Below are positions 16,372-25,800 of a DNA stretch of 64,000 nucleotides, piece by piece. The position numbers and the translations under genes are program-made. The DNA lies in contig JAHZAY010000007.1 in NCBI GenBank assembly GCA_019423685.1, positions 1-64,000 of the forward strand. The letters run 5' to 3'. This stretch comes from Clostridiales bacterium. Its GTDB lineage: Bacteria > Bacillota > Clostridia > Oscillospirales > Ruminococcaceae. Numbering within the stretch: the first letter of the stretch is position 1; each line of letters begins with the position of its first letter. The notes beneath the pieces were generated by a model. That model had not been told where the DNA came from, did no database searches, and saw only the letters and a list, made by a program, of their open reading frames with translations.

Positions 16372-17760
16372 TCAATCTAAAACTTGCTGTCGGCGTTGGC
16401 CGCGCCGGCTGCGATAGTCCGCGCATCGGGCCAAAAAGTTTGCGGCCATCTGCGGGTTGCTGTAAAAATAAAGGTGTGGGTATCCTCCCCAAAAGTTGCT
16501 GTCACAGACCACACAGTCCCAGTGCGATTTGCGCAGCGGCTTCTGGGCAATGCACCCATCGCCGGTGACCTCGCTGTCCCAGTAGTGGAACTCGTGGGCG
16601 GCCATCTGCTCCCCCGCTTTGCACAGCAGGTTGTCGCGTTTGGCCGTCAGCGTCACATAGCCAAACCGGCGCAGGCTGCCGGTGCGAAAGCTCTTGCCGG
16701 GAAGGAACCCGACCATCGGGTAGAGGTTGCCGTCCGCCCCTTCCAGTGCCTGCTGCAAATATTGAAATCCCCCGCACTCCGCAATGCACGGCAGTCCCTG
16801 CTGCAAAGCCGCACGGATCGCCGTCCGAAGGGAGCCGTTTTCACTCAGCTGCTTTGCGTACAGCTCGGGGTATCCGCCGCCCAGCAAAAGTCCATCCAGC
16901 TGTTCGGGCAGCTCGTCGGTCAGCGCAGAAAAGGGGACCAGTTGTGCCCCCAGCTGCTCGAGCAGCTCGAGGTTATCTGCATAGTAAAAGGAAAACGCCT
17001 TATCTCGGGCCACTCCAATGCGCAGCCCCTGCGCCACCTTTTGGGGGAGATGGAGCTGCTCTTCCGGCAGCTGCGGCGCTTTAAAGGCAATCTTGAGCAG
17101 CAAATCCAGGTCGATACTCTGTTCAGCCTGCGCGCCCAATCGTTGTAACCGCTCCTTTAGATCGGCAATCTCCTCGGCGGTAATCAACCCCAGATGCCGG
17201 CTCTCGAGCGAACAGTCGGGCATTTTGGGCAGATAGCCGCAGACCGCAACCGGGTAGCGGCTCTCGATGAGGGCCTTGATCTCCGGGTAAAGGCTGGGGC
17301 TAATCTGGTTTAAAAGGACCCCGCGAATGCCGCTGTTCGGTTCGTATTGCAGATAGCCGCCCAGTTGGGCCGCAATCGAGACCGACATCCCGCGGCAGTT
17401 GAGCACCAGCACCACCGGTGTCTGTGTGGCCTGCGCGAGTGCCCAGGAGGAGGCGAAGCTGGTGGAGGCGATGCCGTCGTAGTAGCCCATCACGCCCTCG
17501 ATGAAGGCAAGATCCTTGCCGGCACTGCTTTTTTGCAGCAGATGCCGCACCGTCTTTTCGGGTGCGAAGAACAGATCCAGATTGCGCGACGGGATGCCCA
17601 GCACCTGCCGGTGGAACATCGGGTCGATGTAGTCCGGGCCGCACTTGTAGGAGGCGCAGGAAAGTCCCCGGTTTTTCAGCGCCTGCAGGATGGCGCAGGC
17701 CGCGGTCGTTTTGCCGCTGCCGCTTGCAGCGGCGGCGAGCATCAGGCGAGGCGTGTGCAT
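16372..17760 (-). CDS. cbiA: Cobyrinate a,c-diamide synthase
   Basis: The 462-residue glutamine-dependent amidase acts on the a and c carboxylates of cobyrinate. The N-terminal ATPase P-loop (AAAASGSGKTTAACAIL) is at residues 9-25. The C-terminal class I amidotransferase has IAECGGFQYLQ with the nucleophilic Cys and a distal AHEFHYWDSE histidine region. The length fits CbiA. Its 5' end overlaps cbiET by 19 bp, and AAAGGAGGG precedes the ATG. Confidence 0.96.
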   Translation of the reverse strand: MHTPRLMLAAAASGSGKTTAACAILQALKNRGLSCASYKCGPDYIDPMFHRQVLGIPSRNLDLFFAPEKTVRHLLQKSSAGKDLAFIEGVMGYYDGIASTSFASSWALAQATQTPVVLVLNCRGMSVSIAAQLGGYLQYEPNSGIRGVLLNQISPSLYPEIKALIESRYPVAVCGYLPKMPDCSLESRHLGLITAEEIADLKERLQRLGAQAEQSIDLDLLLKIAFKAPQLPEEQLHLPQKVAQGLRIGVARDKAFSFYYADNLELLEQLGAQLVPFSALTDELPEQLDGLLLGGGYPELYAKQLSENGSLRTAIRAALQQGLPCIAECGGFQYLQQALEGADGNLYPMVGFLPGKSFRTGSLRRFGYVTLTAKRDNLLCKAGEQMAAHEFHYWDSEVTGDGCIAQKPLRKSHWDCVVCDSNFWGGYPHLYFYSNPQMAANFLARCADYRSRRGQRRQQVLD

Positions 17761-19013
17761 TCGGGACCCTCCTTTGGCGCCAACAGGCCGATAAAGACGG
17801 GATTTTGTCCCATCATCAGGTGCATCTGGCGGGATTTGCCGATGGCTTTTGCGCGCGCAGCGCTCAGCTGGCAGACCGACAGCTCCATCCCTTCCAGCTC
17901 GCGGGCCGTCTGTAAGAGGCTGCTCACCGTCTCTAAGGTGATGGCCGTCACCACAATGCGGGCGCGCGGATTTTTTTTGAGGATCAGCCGGACGATGGCG
18001 TCCAGATTGCCCGACGAGCCCCCGATAAAGGCGGCGTCCGGCGCAGGCAGGTCCTCCATCGCTTCGGGGGCCATCCCCTCAACGACACAGACGTTGCGCA
18101 GTCCAAACTGCTCGATATTCTTTCTCAGCTGTGCGATGGCGGCGCTGTCCCGCTCGATGGCAAAGACGCGGCCGCCCCGGCACAGCAGCGCCGCCTCCAC
18201 CGTCACCGAGCCGGTGCCCGCGCCCACGTCGTAGACGCAGGCGTCGGGGGCAAGGTGCAGCTGAGAGACGGCCACCGCGCGCACCTCCTGTTTGGTCATC
18301 GGGACCGGCTTGCCCTCGGTGCTGCGCAAAAAGAGCGCGTCCGCAAGGCCGATGGCCGGATAGGGCAGACTTGCCGACGCAGGGGCCTCCAGGAGCATCA
18401 CCGCAAGCGAATCGAAGGAGTGTGCCGCCAGCTGCCGGGCGGTGCCGCGGGTAATCCGCTCATCCGGGTAGGAGAGCCGCTCCCCCACAGCCACCTGTGC
18501 GTCCTCCAATCCCTCGGCGCACAGCTTCTGGCAGACCTGTGCGGCCGTTTCGTTGGAGCCGGTCAGCACAAAAACTTTCCCGCTCCTGCGCAGCGCACTC
18601 GTCACCTTTCCTTCGCGGCCGTGCACGCTGACCACCGCCGCGTCGTCCCAGGAGGTCTGCAACTTTGCGCAGAAATATTGCAGGCTGCTGATGCCCGCCA
18701 CCTGCTCTACGGCGACGTCTTTGAGCTGTTGCAGCGCGCCCGTCAGCTTTTTGGCGCCGCTAAAAAATCCGACGTCGCCCGACAGCAGCACCGAGATGAC
18801 GCTTTGCTCCGGACAGCTTTCGGCAAGCTGCACAATCTCCTCGCTCTTGATCGAGGCAAACCGCTGTGCATCCGGCCTCGCAATTCCTTCGACCGCTTCG
18901 ATCATCCGCTTTGCGCCGATCAGACAGTCGCTCTGCGCAATCAGGTTGTGCGCGCGCACCGTCAGCGTATCTGTGTTGCCCATTCCGATTCCAATTAAGT
19001 ATACCTGCCGCAT
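17742..19013 (-). CDS. cbiET: Precorrin-6Y methylase/decarboxylase (CbiE-CbiT fusion)
   Basis: The 423-residue protein fuses two steps. Residues 1-200 are CbiE, a tetrapyrrole methylase (VYLIGIGMGNTDTLT, later LLSGDVGFFSGA) for C5. Residues about 215-423 are CbiT (VSQLHLAPDACVYDVGAGTGSVTVEAAL, a Rossmann SAM site) for C15 methylation and C12 acetate decarboxylation. This layout is the same as aerobic CobL, but the neighbours are anaerobic-type genes. I chose the ATG at 19013 behind AAAGGG. Confidence 0.95.
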   Translation of the reverse strand: MRQVYLIGIGMGNTDTLTVRAHNLIAQSDCLIGAKRMIEAVEGIARPDAQRFASIKSEEIVQLAESCPEQSVISVLLSGDVGFFSGAKKLTGALQQLKDVAVEQVAGISSLQYFCAKLQTSWDDAAVVSVHGREGKVTSALRRSGKVFVLTGSNETAAQVCQKLCAEGLEDAQVAVGERLSYPDERITRGTARQLAAHSFDSLAVMLLEAPASASLPYPAIGLADALFLRSTEGKPVPMTKQEVRAVAVSQLHLAPDACVYDVGAGTGSVTVEAALLCRGGRVFAIERDSAAIAQLRKNIEQFGLRNVCVVEGMAPEAMEDLPAPDAAFIGGSSGNLDAIVRLILKKNPRARIVVTAITLETVSSLLQTARELEGMELSVCQLSAARAKAIGKSRQMHLMMGQNPVFIGLLAPKEGPECTRLA

Positions 19014-19097
19014 CCTGTCCGCCCTTTCCTGCAAATTGAGTTCTTACCGTGTCGATTGGCTGATTTTACAGCGGCACAGCCTTGCTTGGCCGCTGGT

Positions 19098-20084
19098 TTA
19101 GCCGATTTTGCCCTCGTCGATCAGGCGGGCAATGTCCTTTGCGTGGTAGGTAATCAGAATGTTGGCGCCTGCACGGAACACGCCGACTGCCACCTCACCG
19201 ATAATCTTGTCGCGGTCTACCAGTCCAGCTTTTGCCGCCGACTCGATCATCGCATACTCTCCGCTGACGCTGTAGGCTGCCACCGGAAGGTTGGTGCGCT
19301 GCGCTGCCTGCCAGATGATGTCCATATAGGCCATCGCCGGTTTGACCATGACGATGTCTGCGCCCTCCTCGACGTCGCTGTCGATCTCCTTGAGGGCCTC
19401 TTTGCGGTTGTGTACATCCATCTGATAGGAACGGCGGTCACCGAAGGACGGAGCAGAACCTGCCGCATCGCGGAACGGACCATAGAAGGCCGAGGCATAT
19501 TTTGCAGAGTAGGCCATGATCGGGATGTGGGTGAAGCCTTCCGCATCCAGTGCGCGGCGGATGGCCAGTACGCGGCCGTCCATCATATCGGAAGGCGCAA
19601 CCATGTCGGCGCCTGCGCGCACATGGGAGAGGGCCACCTTGCACAGCAGTTCGAGGGTCTTGTCGTTGTTGACGGTGGTGCAGCAGTCCAGCACGCCGCA
19701 GTGTCCGTGGGAGGTATATTCGCACATGCACACGTCGGTGATGCAGTATACCTGTGGGAAGTTCTTTTTGATCTCCCGCAGTGCCTGCTGTACGACGCCG
19801 TTTTCATCCCATGCCGAGGAACCCAGCTCATCCTTGTGGGCGGGGATTCCAAACAGCAGGATCTTGTTTACGCCGGTCTTTACAAGCTGCTCCACCGCCT
19901 CGCATACCGTATCGGGGCTGTAGTGGTACTGTCCCGGCAGCGACGGAATCTCCTCGCGCACGCCGGTTTCTTCGCGGACAAACAGCGGGTAAATCAGTCC
20001 CCTTTTGGTGATGTGGGTTTCCCGCGCCAGTTCGCGCACCATCTCGTTGGTTCTCAAACGTCTTGGTCTGTGCAACATTTCCAT
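19098..20084 (-). CDS. hemB: Porphobilinogen synthase (ALA dehydratase)
   Basis: This 328-residue enzyme condenses two 5-aminolevulinates to porphobilinogen. The Schiff-base lysines are K195 ([18 protein letters not shown]) and K248 ([11 protein letters not shown]). The zinc ligands are the Cys triad C119/C121/C129 ([11 protein letters not shown]), so it is the zinc-dependent type. GGAGGTTAACC sits before the ATG. No hemA or hemL is in the window, so aminolevulinate must be made by genes elsewhere. Its place here dedicates tetrapyrrole supply to the corrin pathway. Confidence 0.97.
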   Translation of the reverse strand: MEMLHRPRRLRTNEMVRELARETHITKRGLIYPLFVREETGVREEIPSLPGQYHYSPDTVCEAVEQLVKTGVNKILLFGIPAHKDELGSSAWDENGVVQQALREIKKNFPQVYCITDVCMCEYTSHGHCGVLDCCTTVNNDKTLELLCKVALSHVRAGADMVAPSDMMDGRVLAIRRALDAEGFTHIPIMAYSAKYASAFYGPFRDAAGSAPSFGDRRSYQMDVHNRKEALKEIDSDVEEGADIVMVKPAMAYMDIIWQAAQRTNLPVAAYSVSGEYAMIESAAKAGLVDRDKIIGEVAVGVFRAGANILITYHAKDIARLIDEGKIG

Positions 20085-20176
20085 ACTGGTTAACCTCCAT
20101 TTTTTATCTATTATATCTATTGTACCGCCTCTATAGGGCGGAAAGGCACATCTGTGGCCTTATTGTCGTCTTCTCT

Positions 20177-21682
20177 TTACAGCCGCAGCCGGTCTGCGTT
20201 TTGTACAATCAGTTCGCACAGGCTGTCGATGGTCGCCTTCTGCGAGACGATCACCTGCATCCCGGCTTCCCTTGCCGCCTGCGCGGTCTTTTCCCCGATG
20301 CAGGCAGCCAGCAGATGGTGCAGGTCGCACCCGTCCATCGCGCCGGCAAATCCCCGAACGGTCGATGCGCTGGTGAAGGTGACGCAGGAGACCTTGCCCT
20401 TTTCGATCAGCTTCTGCACCGCTGCACTGTTGTGGCAGGCATAGAGGGTGTCGTACAGCGCAACATCGGTAAATTCGATGCCGTGCTCCCGCAGCACCGC
20501 CGTCAGCTCGGGCGAACCGATCTTCGCCCGCGGCAGCAGGACGCGCTCGCCCGGCTGCATTTGAGCCGCCAGCGCCTCCCCCAGATCCCTTGCATAGTAG
20601 CTGTCGGGCATGAGGTCGGCAAAGATGCCGCGGCTTTCCAGCTCTCTGCGGGTACCGGGGCCGATGGCAGCGAACCGCAGCTTGGACAGCCCGCGCAGAT
20701 CTACCCGGCGTTCCCGCAAGAAGTCAAAGAACACCCGCACGCCCTCGATACTGGTAAAGGCCACCCACTGGTAGCAATCCAGCTGGGACACAGCCTCTTC
20801 CAGGGCCGGATTGTCCCGATAGGGGGCAAGCTGGATGGCCGGCAGCTCGATTACCTCGGCGCCCAGCGCATACAGCTGGCTGGTCATGCGGGAAGCCAGC
20901 GTCTTTGGCCGGGTGACGACCACCCGCACCTTGTCCAGCGGACGGTTTTGGGTCCAGCTGAGTGTCTGCGAAAGGGTGCAGACCTTGCCGACGATGAGCA
21001 CGGCCGGGGACTGGATGCCCGCTTCCCGCGCCTTTTGGGGCAGGTCCGCAACGGTGGCGACCACCCGGCGCTGGTTTGCGCTGGTGCCCTCCTGCAGGAT
21101 GGCGGCGGGGGTGGCAGGGTCCATCCCCGCTTGCAGCAGTCCGCTGCAGGTCTGGTCCATCGTCGAGACACCCATCAAAAAGACCAGCGTCCCTTCCAGC
21201 GCGCACAGTGCGGGGAAGTTGATCTTCAGCTCCCCGCCCTTTTTGCTGTGGGCGGTGATGATGTGCACCGAAGAGCAATAGTCCCGGTGGGTAACCGGAA
21301 TGCCGTTATAGGCGGGCACCGAGAGCGCCGAGGTGATGCCGGGCACCACCTCAAAGGGGACCTTGTGCGCCGAAAGCAGCTCCAGCTCCTCCCCGCCGCG
21401 GCCAAAGAGGAAGGGGTCCCCTCCCTTCAGGCGCACGACCCGTTTGCCCTGCTTTGCCTTTTCCAGCAGGATCTGATTGATCTGGTCCTGCGGAACCGGG
21501 TGATTGCCGGAGCGCTTGCCGACAAAGATGGCCTCTGCGCTGTCTGGAATCATCGCGAGCACCGCCGCCGAAACCAGGGCGTCATAGACGACAACCTCGG
21601 CCTGCTCGAGGACCTTCTTTCCCTTGAGGGTCATCAACCCCGGATCGGACGGCCCCGCGCCGACCAACCATACCTTACCCAT
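20177..21682 (-). CDS. cobA-hemD: Uroporphyrinogen-III methyltransferase / synthase fusion
   Basis: The 501-residue fusion has residues 1-245 as SUMT (VWLVGAGPSDPGLMTLKG, VVRLKGGDPFLFGRGGEE, VVPGITSALSVPAYNGIPVTHR) and residues about 250-500 as uroporphyrinogen-III synthase (VRVVVTRPKTLASRM, WVAFTSIEGVRVF, and VTFTSASTVRGF). It closes hydroxymethylbilane to uroporphyrinogen III and then methylates C2 and C7 to precorrin-2. The fusion is common in Firmicutes. The exact start is uncertain: a TTG nine bases upstream is also possible. Confidence 0.95.
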   Translation of the reverse strand: MGKVWLVGAGPSDPGLMTLKGKKVLEQAEVVVYDALVSAAVLAMIPDSAEAIFVGKRSGNHPVPQDQINQILLEKAKQGKRVVRLKGGDPFLFGRGGEELELLSAHKVPFEVVPGITSALSVPAYNGIPVTHRDYCSSVHIITAHSKKGGELKINFPALCALEGTLVFLMGVSTMDQTCSGLLQAGMDPATPAAILQEGTSANQRRVVATVADLPQKAREAGIQSPAVLIVGKVCTLSQTLSWTQNRPLDKVRVVVTRPKTLASRMTSQLYALGAEVIELPAIQLAPYRDNPALEEAVSQLDCYQWVAFTSIEGVRVFFDFLRERRVDLRGLSKLRFAAIGPGTRRELESRGIFADLMPDSYYARDLGEALAAQMQPGERVLLPRAKIGSPELTAVLREHGIEFTDVALYDTLYACHNSAAVQKLIEKGKVSCVTFTSASTVRGFAGAMDGCDLHHLLAACIGEKTAQAAREAGMQVIVSQKATIDSLCELIVQNADRLRL

Positions 21683-21775
21683 TTCTTCCAACTTTACAGC
21701 AGCTCCCTTCCGGCTTCTCTGATCTTGTAGCGTCGTGTGTTGATCTATCGTTTTCGTATTGTCGTTTTCCCGCAG

Positions 21776-22705
21776 CTAGATTGTGGTCAGGGCTTTCCCC
21801 GAATGTTCCGCAAAGAAACGGGCTTTGAGCTCCTTTGCCAGAGCGACGCCGATCTGTTCGGCATCGTCCTGGGACAAAACGCTGCCCGAACGGCTGCCCG
21901 TAACATAGTCCTCCTCGCCTTCATCGCAGTATAGCCCGGTGAGCAGCAGCCGGTTGTCGGCATACTGCGCAAAGGCCGCGATGGGGGAGGAACAGCCTCC
22001 GTCCAGCTCCCGGACAAAGGCGCGCTCGGCAACTGCCTCAAAGCGGGCGGTCGCGTCGTCGGTTTCCATCAGCCAGCTGTAGTCCTCGCCGGCTCTTCCC
22101 TGCACCGCCAGGATGCCCTGACCGGCCGAGGGAATCATCTCCTCTAAGGTAAAGACGTGGTGGATGCGTCCCTGCAATCCCACCCGTTCCAGCCCCGAGC
22201 AGGCCAAAACCAATGCGCCGTATTCGCCGTTGTCCAGCTTTTGCAGCCGGGTGTGGATGTTGCCGCGGATGCCCTTGACCTGCACCCCGCACATCAGGCT
22301 TTGCAGCTGTAGGCGGCGGCGGTGGCCGGAGCAGCCAGCCGGCTGGGTCTTGTCCCACTCCTGCTGCCCCTGCGGCAGCACCAGGCAGTCAAAGGGGTTG
22401 CCGCGCTTGGCAAAGCAGAGGATCGGCAGATCGTCCGGGGTCTGCATCGGCATATCCTTCAGGCTGTGCACCGAGATGTCGATTCTCCGGTCGCGCAGCG
22501 CCTTGTCCAGTTCCTTGACAAACAGGCCTTTTCCGCCCACCTTGTCCAACGTCTTGTCCAATATTTTGTCGCCGGTGGTTTTCATCGTCACCAGCTCCAA
22601 TTGCAGCTCGGGGTGATGGCGCTGGATGTCCTCCATCACGATCTTGGTCTGTGCGACCGCCAATGCGCTCTCCCTGCTGCCGACCCGCACAATCTTCTTT
22701 TGCAT
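21776..22705 (-). CDS. hemC: Porphobilinogen deaminase (hydroxymethylbilane synthase)
   Basis: The 309-residue enzyme polymerises four porphobilinogens. The N-terminal VGSRESALAVAQT and the dipyrromethane-attachment loop ELDGGCSSPIAAFA (cofactor Cys) are intact. One oddity is that the normally near-invariant GTSSLRR motif reads GCSGHRR here, at the start of the second domain. Both arginines are kept, but the Thr and second Ser are replaced. No frameshift is needed, since the sequence on both sides aligns. The start has GGGAGTAG upstream, 4 nt after cbiJ. Confidence 0.92.
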   Translation of the reverse strand: MQKKIVRVGSRESALAVAQTKIVMEDIQRHHPELQLELVTMKTTGDKILDKTLDKVGGKGLFVKELDKALRDRRIDISVHSLKDMPMQTPDDLPILCFAKRGNPFDCLVLPQGQQEWDKTQPAGCSGHRRRLQLQSLMCGVQVKGIRGNIHTRLQKLDNGEYGALVLACSGLERVGLQGRIHHVFTLEEMIPSAGQGILAVQGRAGEDYSWLMETDDATARFEAVAERAFVRELDGGCSSPIAAFAQYADNRLLLTGLYCDEGEEDYVTGSRSGSVLSQDDAEQIGVALAKELKARFFAEHSGKALTTI

Positions 22706-22709
22706 CTTA

Positions 22710-23975
22710 CTACTCCCTCTCTCCATGCTGCCGGACCATCTCCCGCAGCCACGCCGCCGCGCGCTTTACCTTCCTGTGATCCGAACCGTCCGAACACAGC
22801 CCAAAGGTCAACCCATCTGCCTGCACCACCGCCGGGAAATAAAAGTCACAGTCCTCCCGGCAGTCGCACCGGTTGGACAGGATGCCCTTTCGGCGACATT
22901 CGGCCACGATCTGCGCGTTGATCTGCGGATCGTCGGTGGCGGCGAGGTTCATCTCTCCCGCACAGTCGCCGGGACGCCAGCAGCGCTGCTCCCAGCGAAT
23001 CTTTTTTTGCTCCAACAGCTCCTGCAAGCTCTCGTCGAGCTTCGGAGCAATCACCAGAATCTGCGGCCCAAAGCAGAGCAGCGTGCGGATTCTGCGCGCT
23101 GCGATTTTGCCCGCGCCGAACACCCGCACCTGCCGGTCCCGCAGCGGGACAAACAGCGGAAAGTGCGGCAAATCGGCGCTCTGTGTTTGCGACGGCTGTC
23201 CTTGCGGCGGCGCAATCTTCCATTGCTCGCAAAGCATCCTTTGCAGCTGCGACAGGCTCATCGCGTCCTGCGCTTCGGGCGGGCGGCCGATCAGCAGGGT
23301 GAGAATCCCCGCTTCCCGCGCCGCAGCCAGCTTTTCGTCCTCTCCACCCACCTTGCCCGATTCCTTCGAGACAAGGCACCGGATATCCCACTGGCGGATC
23401 ATCGCAAGGTTTAGCTCTTTGGAAAAGGGCCCCTGCATCGCGATCAGGTGGCCTGCGGGCACACCGAGGGCAAGGCAGCTCTCCACCACCTTGGCAAGCG
23501 GCAGCACCCGCGGGAATACCCGCTGTGCAAAGCCCTCCACCTCGGTGTAGGCGGCCAGTTCCTTGCTGCCGGTGGTCAACAGAATGTTGCCGGGGATGCA
23601 GTTGAGCTTTTCCACCGCCTCGTGTGTATCGGCCACCCGCAGGATTCCCTCCTCCTGGGTCTGGGAGGCCTCCCGCAGGCAGCGGTAGCAGGGCAGCTGC
23701 ACCTGCTGGCAGGCAGCACGGATGTTTTGGGTGACCTGGGCGGCATAGGGGTGGGTGGCGTCCACCACAAAGTCAAACTTCCCCGCGCACAAAAACTGCT
23801 CCATCTCCCCCACATCCAGCCTGCCGGCATGGACGGTCAGATTTTGTCTCGGCTCGATGAGTGTCTGGCCGTAATCGGTGGCAACCGATACGACGGTGTC
23901 CACCCCGCAATCGGCCAGATATTCTGCCAGCTCGCGCCCCTCGGTCGTGCCGGCAAACAGCATCGCCCTATACAT
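22710..23975 (-). CDS. cbiJ: Precorrin-6A reductase fused to precorrin-2 dehydrogenase
   Basis: Residues 1-255 are CbiJ/CobK (MLFAGTTEGRELAEYLADCG, FVVDATHPYAAQVTQNI, and VSKESGKVGGEDEKLAAARE). Residues about 270-421 are a SirC/Met8-type domain (FPLFVPLRDRQVRVFGAGKIAARRIRTLL, VIAPKLDESLQEL, NLAATDDPQINAQIVAECRRKGILSNRCD). The second domain would oxidise precorrin-2 to sirohydrochlorin, the first cobalt acceptor in the anaerobic route. Putting an early and a late step on one chain is notable. It overlaps the cbiH stop by 8 bp. Confidence 0.92.
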   Translation of the reverse strand: MYRAMLFAGTTEGRELAEYLADCGVDTVVSVATDYGQTLIEPRQNLTVHAGRLDVGEMEQFLCAGKFDFVVDATHPYAAQVTQNIRAACQQVQLPCYRCLREASQTQEEGILRVADTHEAVEKLNCIPGNILLTTGSKELAAYTEVEGFAQRVFPRVLPLAKVVESCLALGVPAGHLIAMQGPFSKELNLAMIRQWDIRCLVSKESGKVGGEDEKLAAAREAGILTLLIGRPPEAQDAMSLSQLQRMLCEQWKIAPPQGQPSQTQSADLPHFPLFVPLRDRQVRVFGAGKIAARRIRTLLCFGPQILVIAPKLDESLQELLEQKKIRWEQRCWRPGDCAGEMNLAATDDPQINAQIVAECRRKGILSNRCDCREDCDFYFPAVVQADGLTFGLCSDGSDHRKVKRAAAWLREMVRQHGERE

Positions 23976-24696
23976 TTTTATAGCCCCGCGGGGTCACCAA
24001 CCGGTCCCCGATGCGCTTGGTCTGCGAATTTCCCACAAAGACGGTGGTGAACATGTCCACCTGCGCATCCTGCAACTGCTCCAGGGTCATCACCTGCGCC
24101 CGCTGTCCCTCACGGCCGATGTTGCGCACATAGCCGCAGGGCGTTTCAGGGCTGCGGTATTTCAGAATCAATTGGCAGGCGCGCTTGAGGTAGTCCGCGC
24201 GCTTTTTGCTGGCTGGATTATAAAAGCACAGCACAAAATCGGCCTGCGCCGCAAGCTCGACGCGGGTCATAATCTTTTCCAGCGGGGTGAGCAGGTCGCT
24301 CAGGCTGATGACGGCAAAGTCGTGGATCAGCGGAGCTCCCAGCACAGCTGCGCCGCTCATCGCCGCAGTGATGCCCGGGATGACCTCGATCTCGATGGGT
24401 GGATACTGCTGGGCCAGCTCAAAGATCAGCCCCGCCATTCCGTAGACTCCCGCGTCGCCGCTGCAGACCATCGCCACCGTCTTGCCGGCAACCACCTGCT
24501 CGATGGCCATCCGGCAGCGGTCCACCTCCTGCTTCATCGCGGTGGTCAAAAAGGTCTTTTCGGGAAAACGGTCCCGAATCAGGTCGACGTAGACGGTGTA
24601 CCCGGCGATGACGTCGCTCTGTTCCATCGCCGCCATCGCTGCCGGTGTGATCTGCGCGATCTCTCCCGGACCAATTCCCACAACATACAGCTTCAT
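23968..24696 (-). CDS. cbiH: Cobalt-precorrin-3B C17-methyltransferase
   Basis: The 242-residue tetrapyrrole methylase methylates C17 with ring contraction. The opening LYVVGIGPGEIAQITPAAMAAMEQSDVIAGY, VAMVCSGDAGVYGMAG and VIPGITAAMSGAAVLGAPLIHDF match CbiH/CobJ. It lacks the C-terminal ferredoxin-like extension seen in some relatives. I chose the ATG at 24696 with AAGGAACC upstream; the frame runs 39 bp further without homology. Confidence 0.95.
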   Translation of the reverse strand: MKLYVVGIGPGEIAQITPAAMAAMEQSDVIAGYTVYVDLIRDRFPEKTFLTTAMKQEVDRCRMAIEQVVAGKTVAMVCSGDAGVYGMAGLIFELAQQYPPIEIEVIPGITAAMSGAAVLGAPLIHDFAVISLSDLLTPLEKIMTRVELAAQADFVLCFYNPASKKRADYLKRACQLILKYRSPETPCGYVRNIGREGQRAQVMTLEQLQDAQVDMFTTVFVGNSQTKRIGDRLVTPRGYKNV

Positions 24697-24747
24697 CCCT
24701 GGTTCCTTCTTTCTCTCTTGATTCTCGATATGCAATTTCCGTTGTAT

Positions 24748-25800
24748 CTAAAAGGTGAATTCTATTTGCTGTTCCATCGCCGCAGCCACCGTGACGCCGT
24801 TTTGCGCCTGTTTGTGCAGCAGCAGCTCTCCGCCGCCCGCCGCCAGCACCGCTGCCCGTTCGCAGACATTGTCCACGCCGGTCACGCTCTGGACAAACGC
24901 CGAGGGGGAAAACTCCCCTTTGGCCTGTTGCAGCTGGTGTGCAGAAAAGGTGGCAAATGGCAGCTCATGTGCTCGGCAAAAGTCCAGCAGCCCCGCTTCC
25001 TTTGCTTTGAGGTCGATGGAAGCGACGCTCTTGACCATCTGGATAGAGAGGCCCGCTTGGGACAGCGCTTGCTGTACAAGCTGTTCGATTGCCTGCTGCG
25101 CGATGCCTTTGCGGCACCCGATTCCCAGATGCAGCCTCTTTGGCGGCAGCCAGAGGGTGTCCGGCCGGTTCGGGTCGGTTTTCTGCACCGCAGCGCGCAG
25201 CTGCCCGCTCTGGGATAGGGTGGTCACCCCTTCCGGCAGTTTTCCTCGAATCGGCCACTCGCTTGCAAGCAGCACCCGCTTTCCCGAAAGGATAGCCGCC
25301 GAGATCGCTTTGGCCTTGTCGCGGTCGGTGAGCACCAGATCATTTTGCCGCGCAAACACATCCACCGCAAACAGGTGGTGCAGGTCGGTCGCCGTGGTGA
25401 CCACCGGCTGTGCGCCGAGCAATCCGGCAAAATATTCCGCCAGCTCGTTTGCCCGCCCGACATGTCCGGAGAGCAGCGAGATGCAAAACTTGCCCATCTC
25501 GTCGATTACGACCACCGCCGGGTCCCGCAGTTTGTCCGCCACAAAGGGCGCGATGGCCCGCACGGCAATGCCGCAGGCCCCGACAAAGATTAAACAGTCC
25601 CGCGCAGCAAACTGCTCGCCGGTCCACTGCTGCAAATCCTGCCCGCATCGGGCAAGGCCGGTCAGCGCGCCCCAATTCTCGGCATTTCGGGAGCGCACAT
25701 AACCCTGCGCTATAAAGTCAGGCCCCAGCGCGCCCAACAGCTTTTGCGCGGTGCGCGCGCCGTTTTGGGTAAAGCAGATCAGCGCAAGCTCAGTTTTCAT
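24748..25800 (-). CDS. cbiG: Cobalt-precorrin-5A hydrolase
   Basis: The 350-residue CbiG opens the delta-lactone of cobalt-precorrin-5A and releases acetaldehyde, a step specific to the anaerobic pathway. The N-terminal domain includes LIFVGACGIAVRAIAPFVADKLRDPAVVVIDE and SLLSGHVGRANELAEYFAG. The C-terminal domain begins near LHLGIGCRKG and includes VASIDLKAKEAGLLDF. Both are family signatures. It overlaps the end of cbiF. Confidence 0.96.
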   Translation of the reverse strand: MKTELALICFTQNGARTAQKLLGALGPDFIAQGYVRSRNAENWGALTGLARCGQDLQQWTGEQFAARDCLIFVGACGIAVRAIAPFVADKLRDPAVVVIDEMGKFCISLLSGHVGRANELAEYFAGLLGAQPVVTTATDLHHLFAVDVFARQNDLVLTDRDKAKAISAAILSGKRVLLASEWPIRGKLPEGVTTLSQSGQLRAAVQKTDPNRPDTLWLPPKRLHLGIGCRKGIAQQAIEQLVQQALSQAGLSIQMVKSVASIDLKAKEAGLLDFCRAHELPFATFSAHQLQQAKGEFSPSAFVQSVTGVDNVCERAAVLAAGGGELLLHKQAQNGVTVAAAMEQQIEFTF

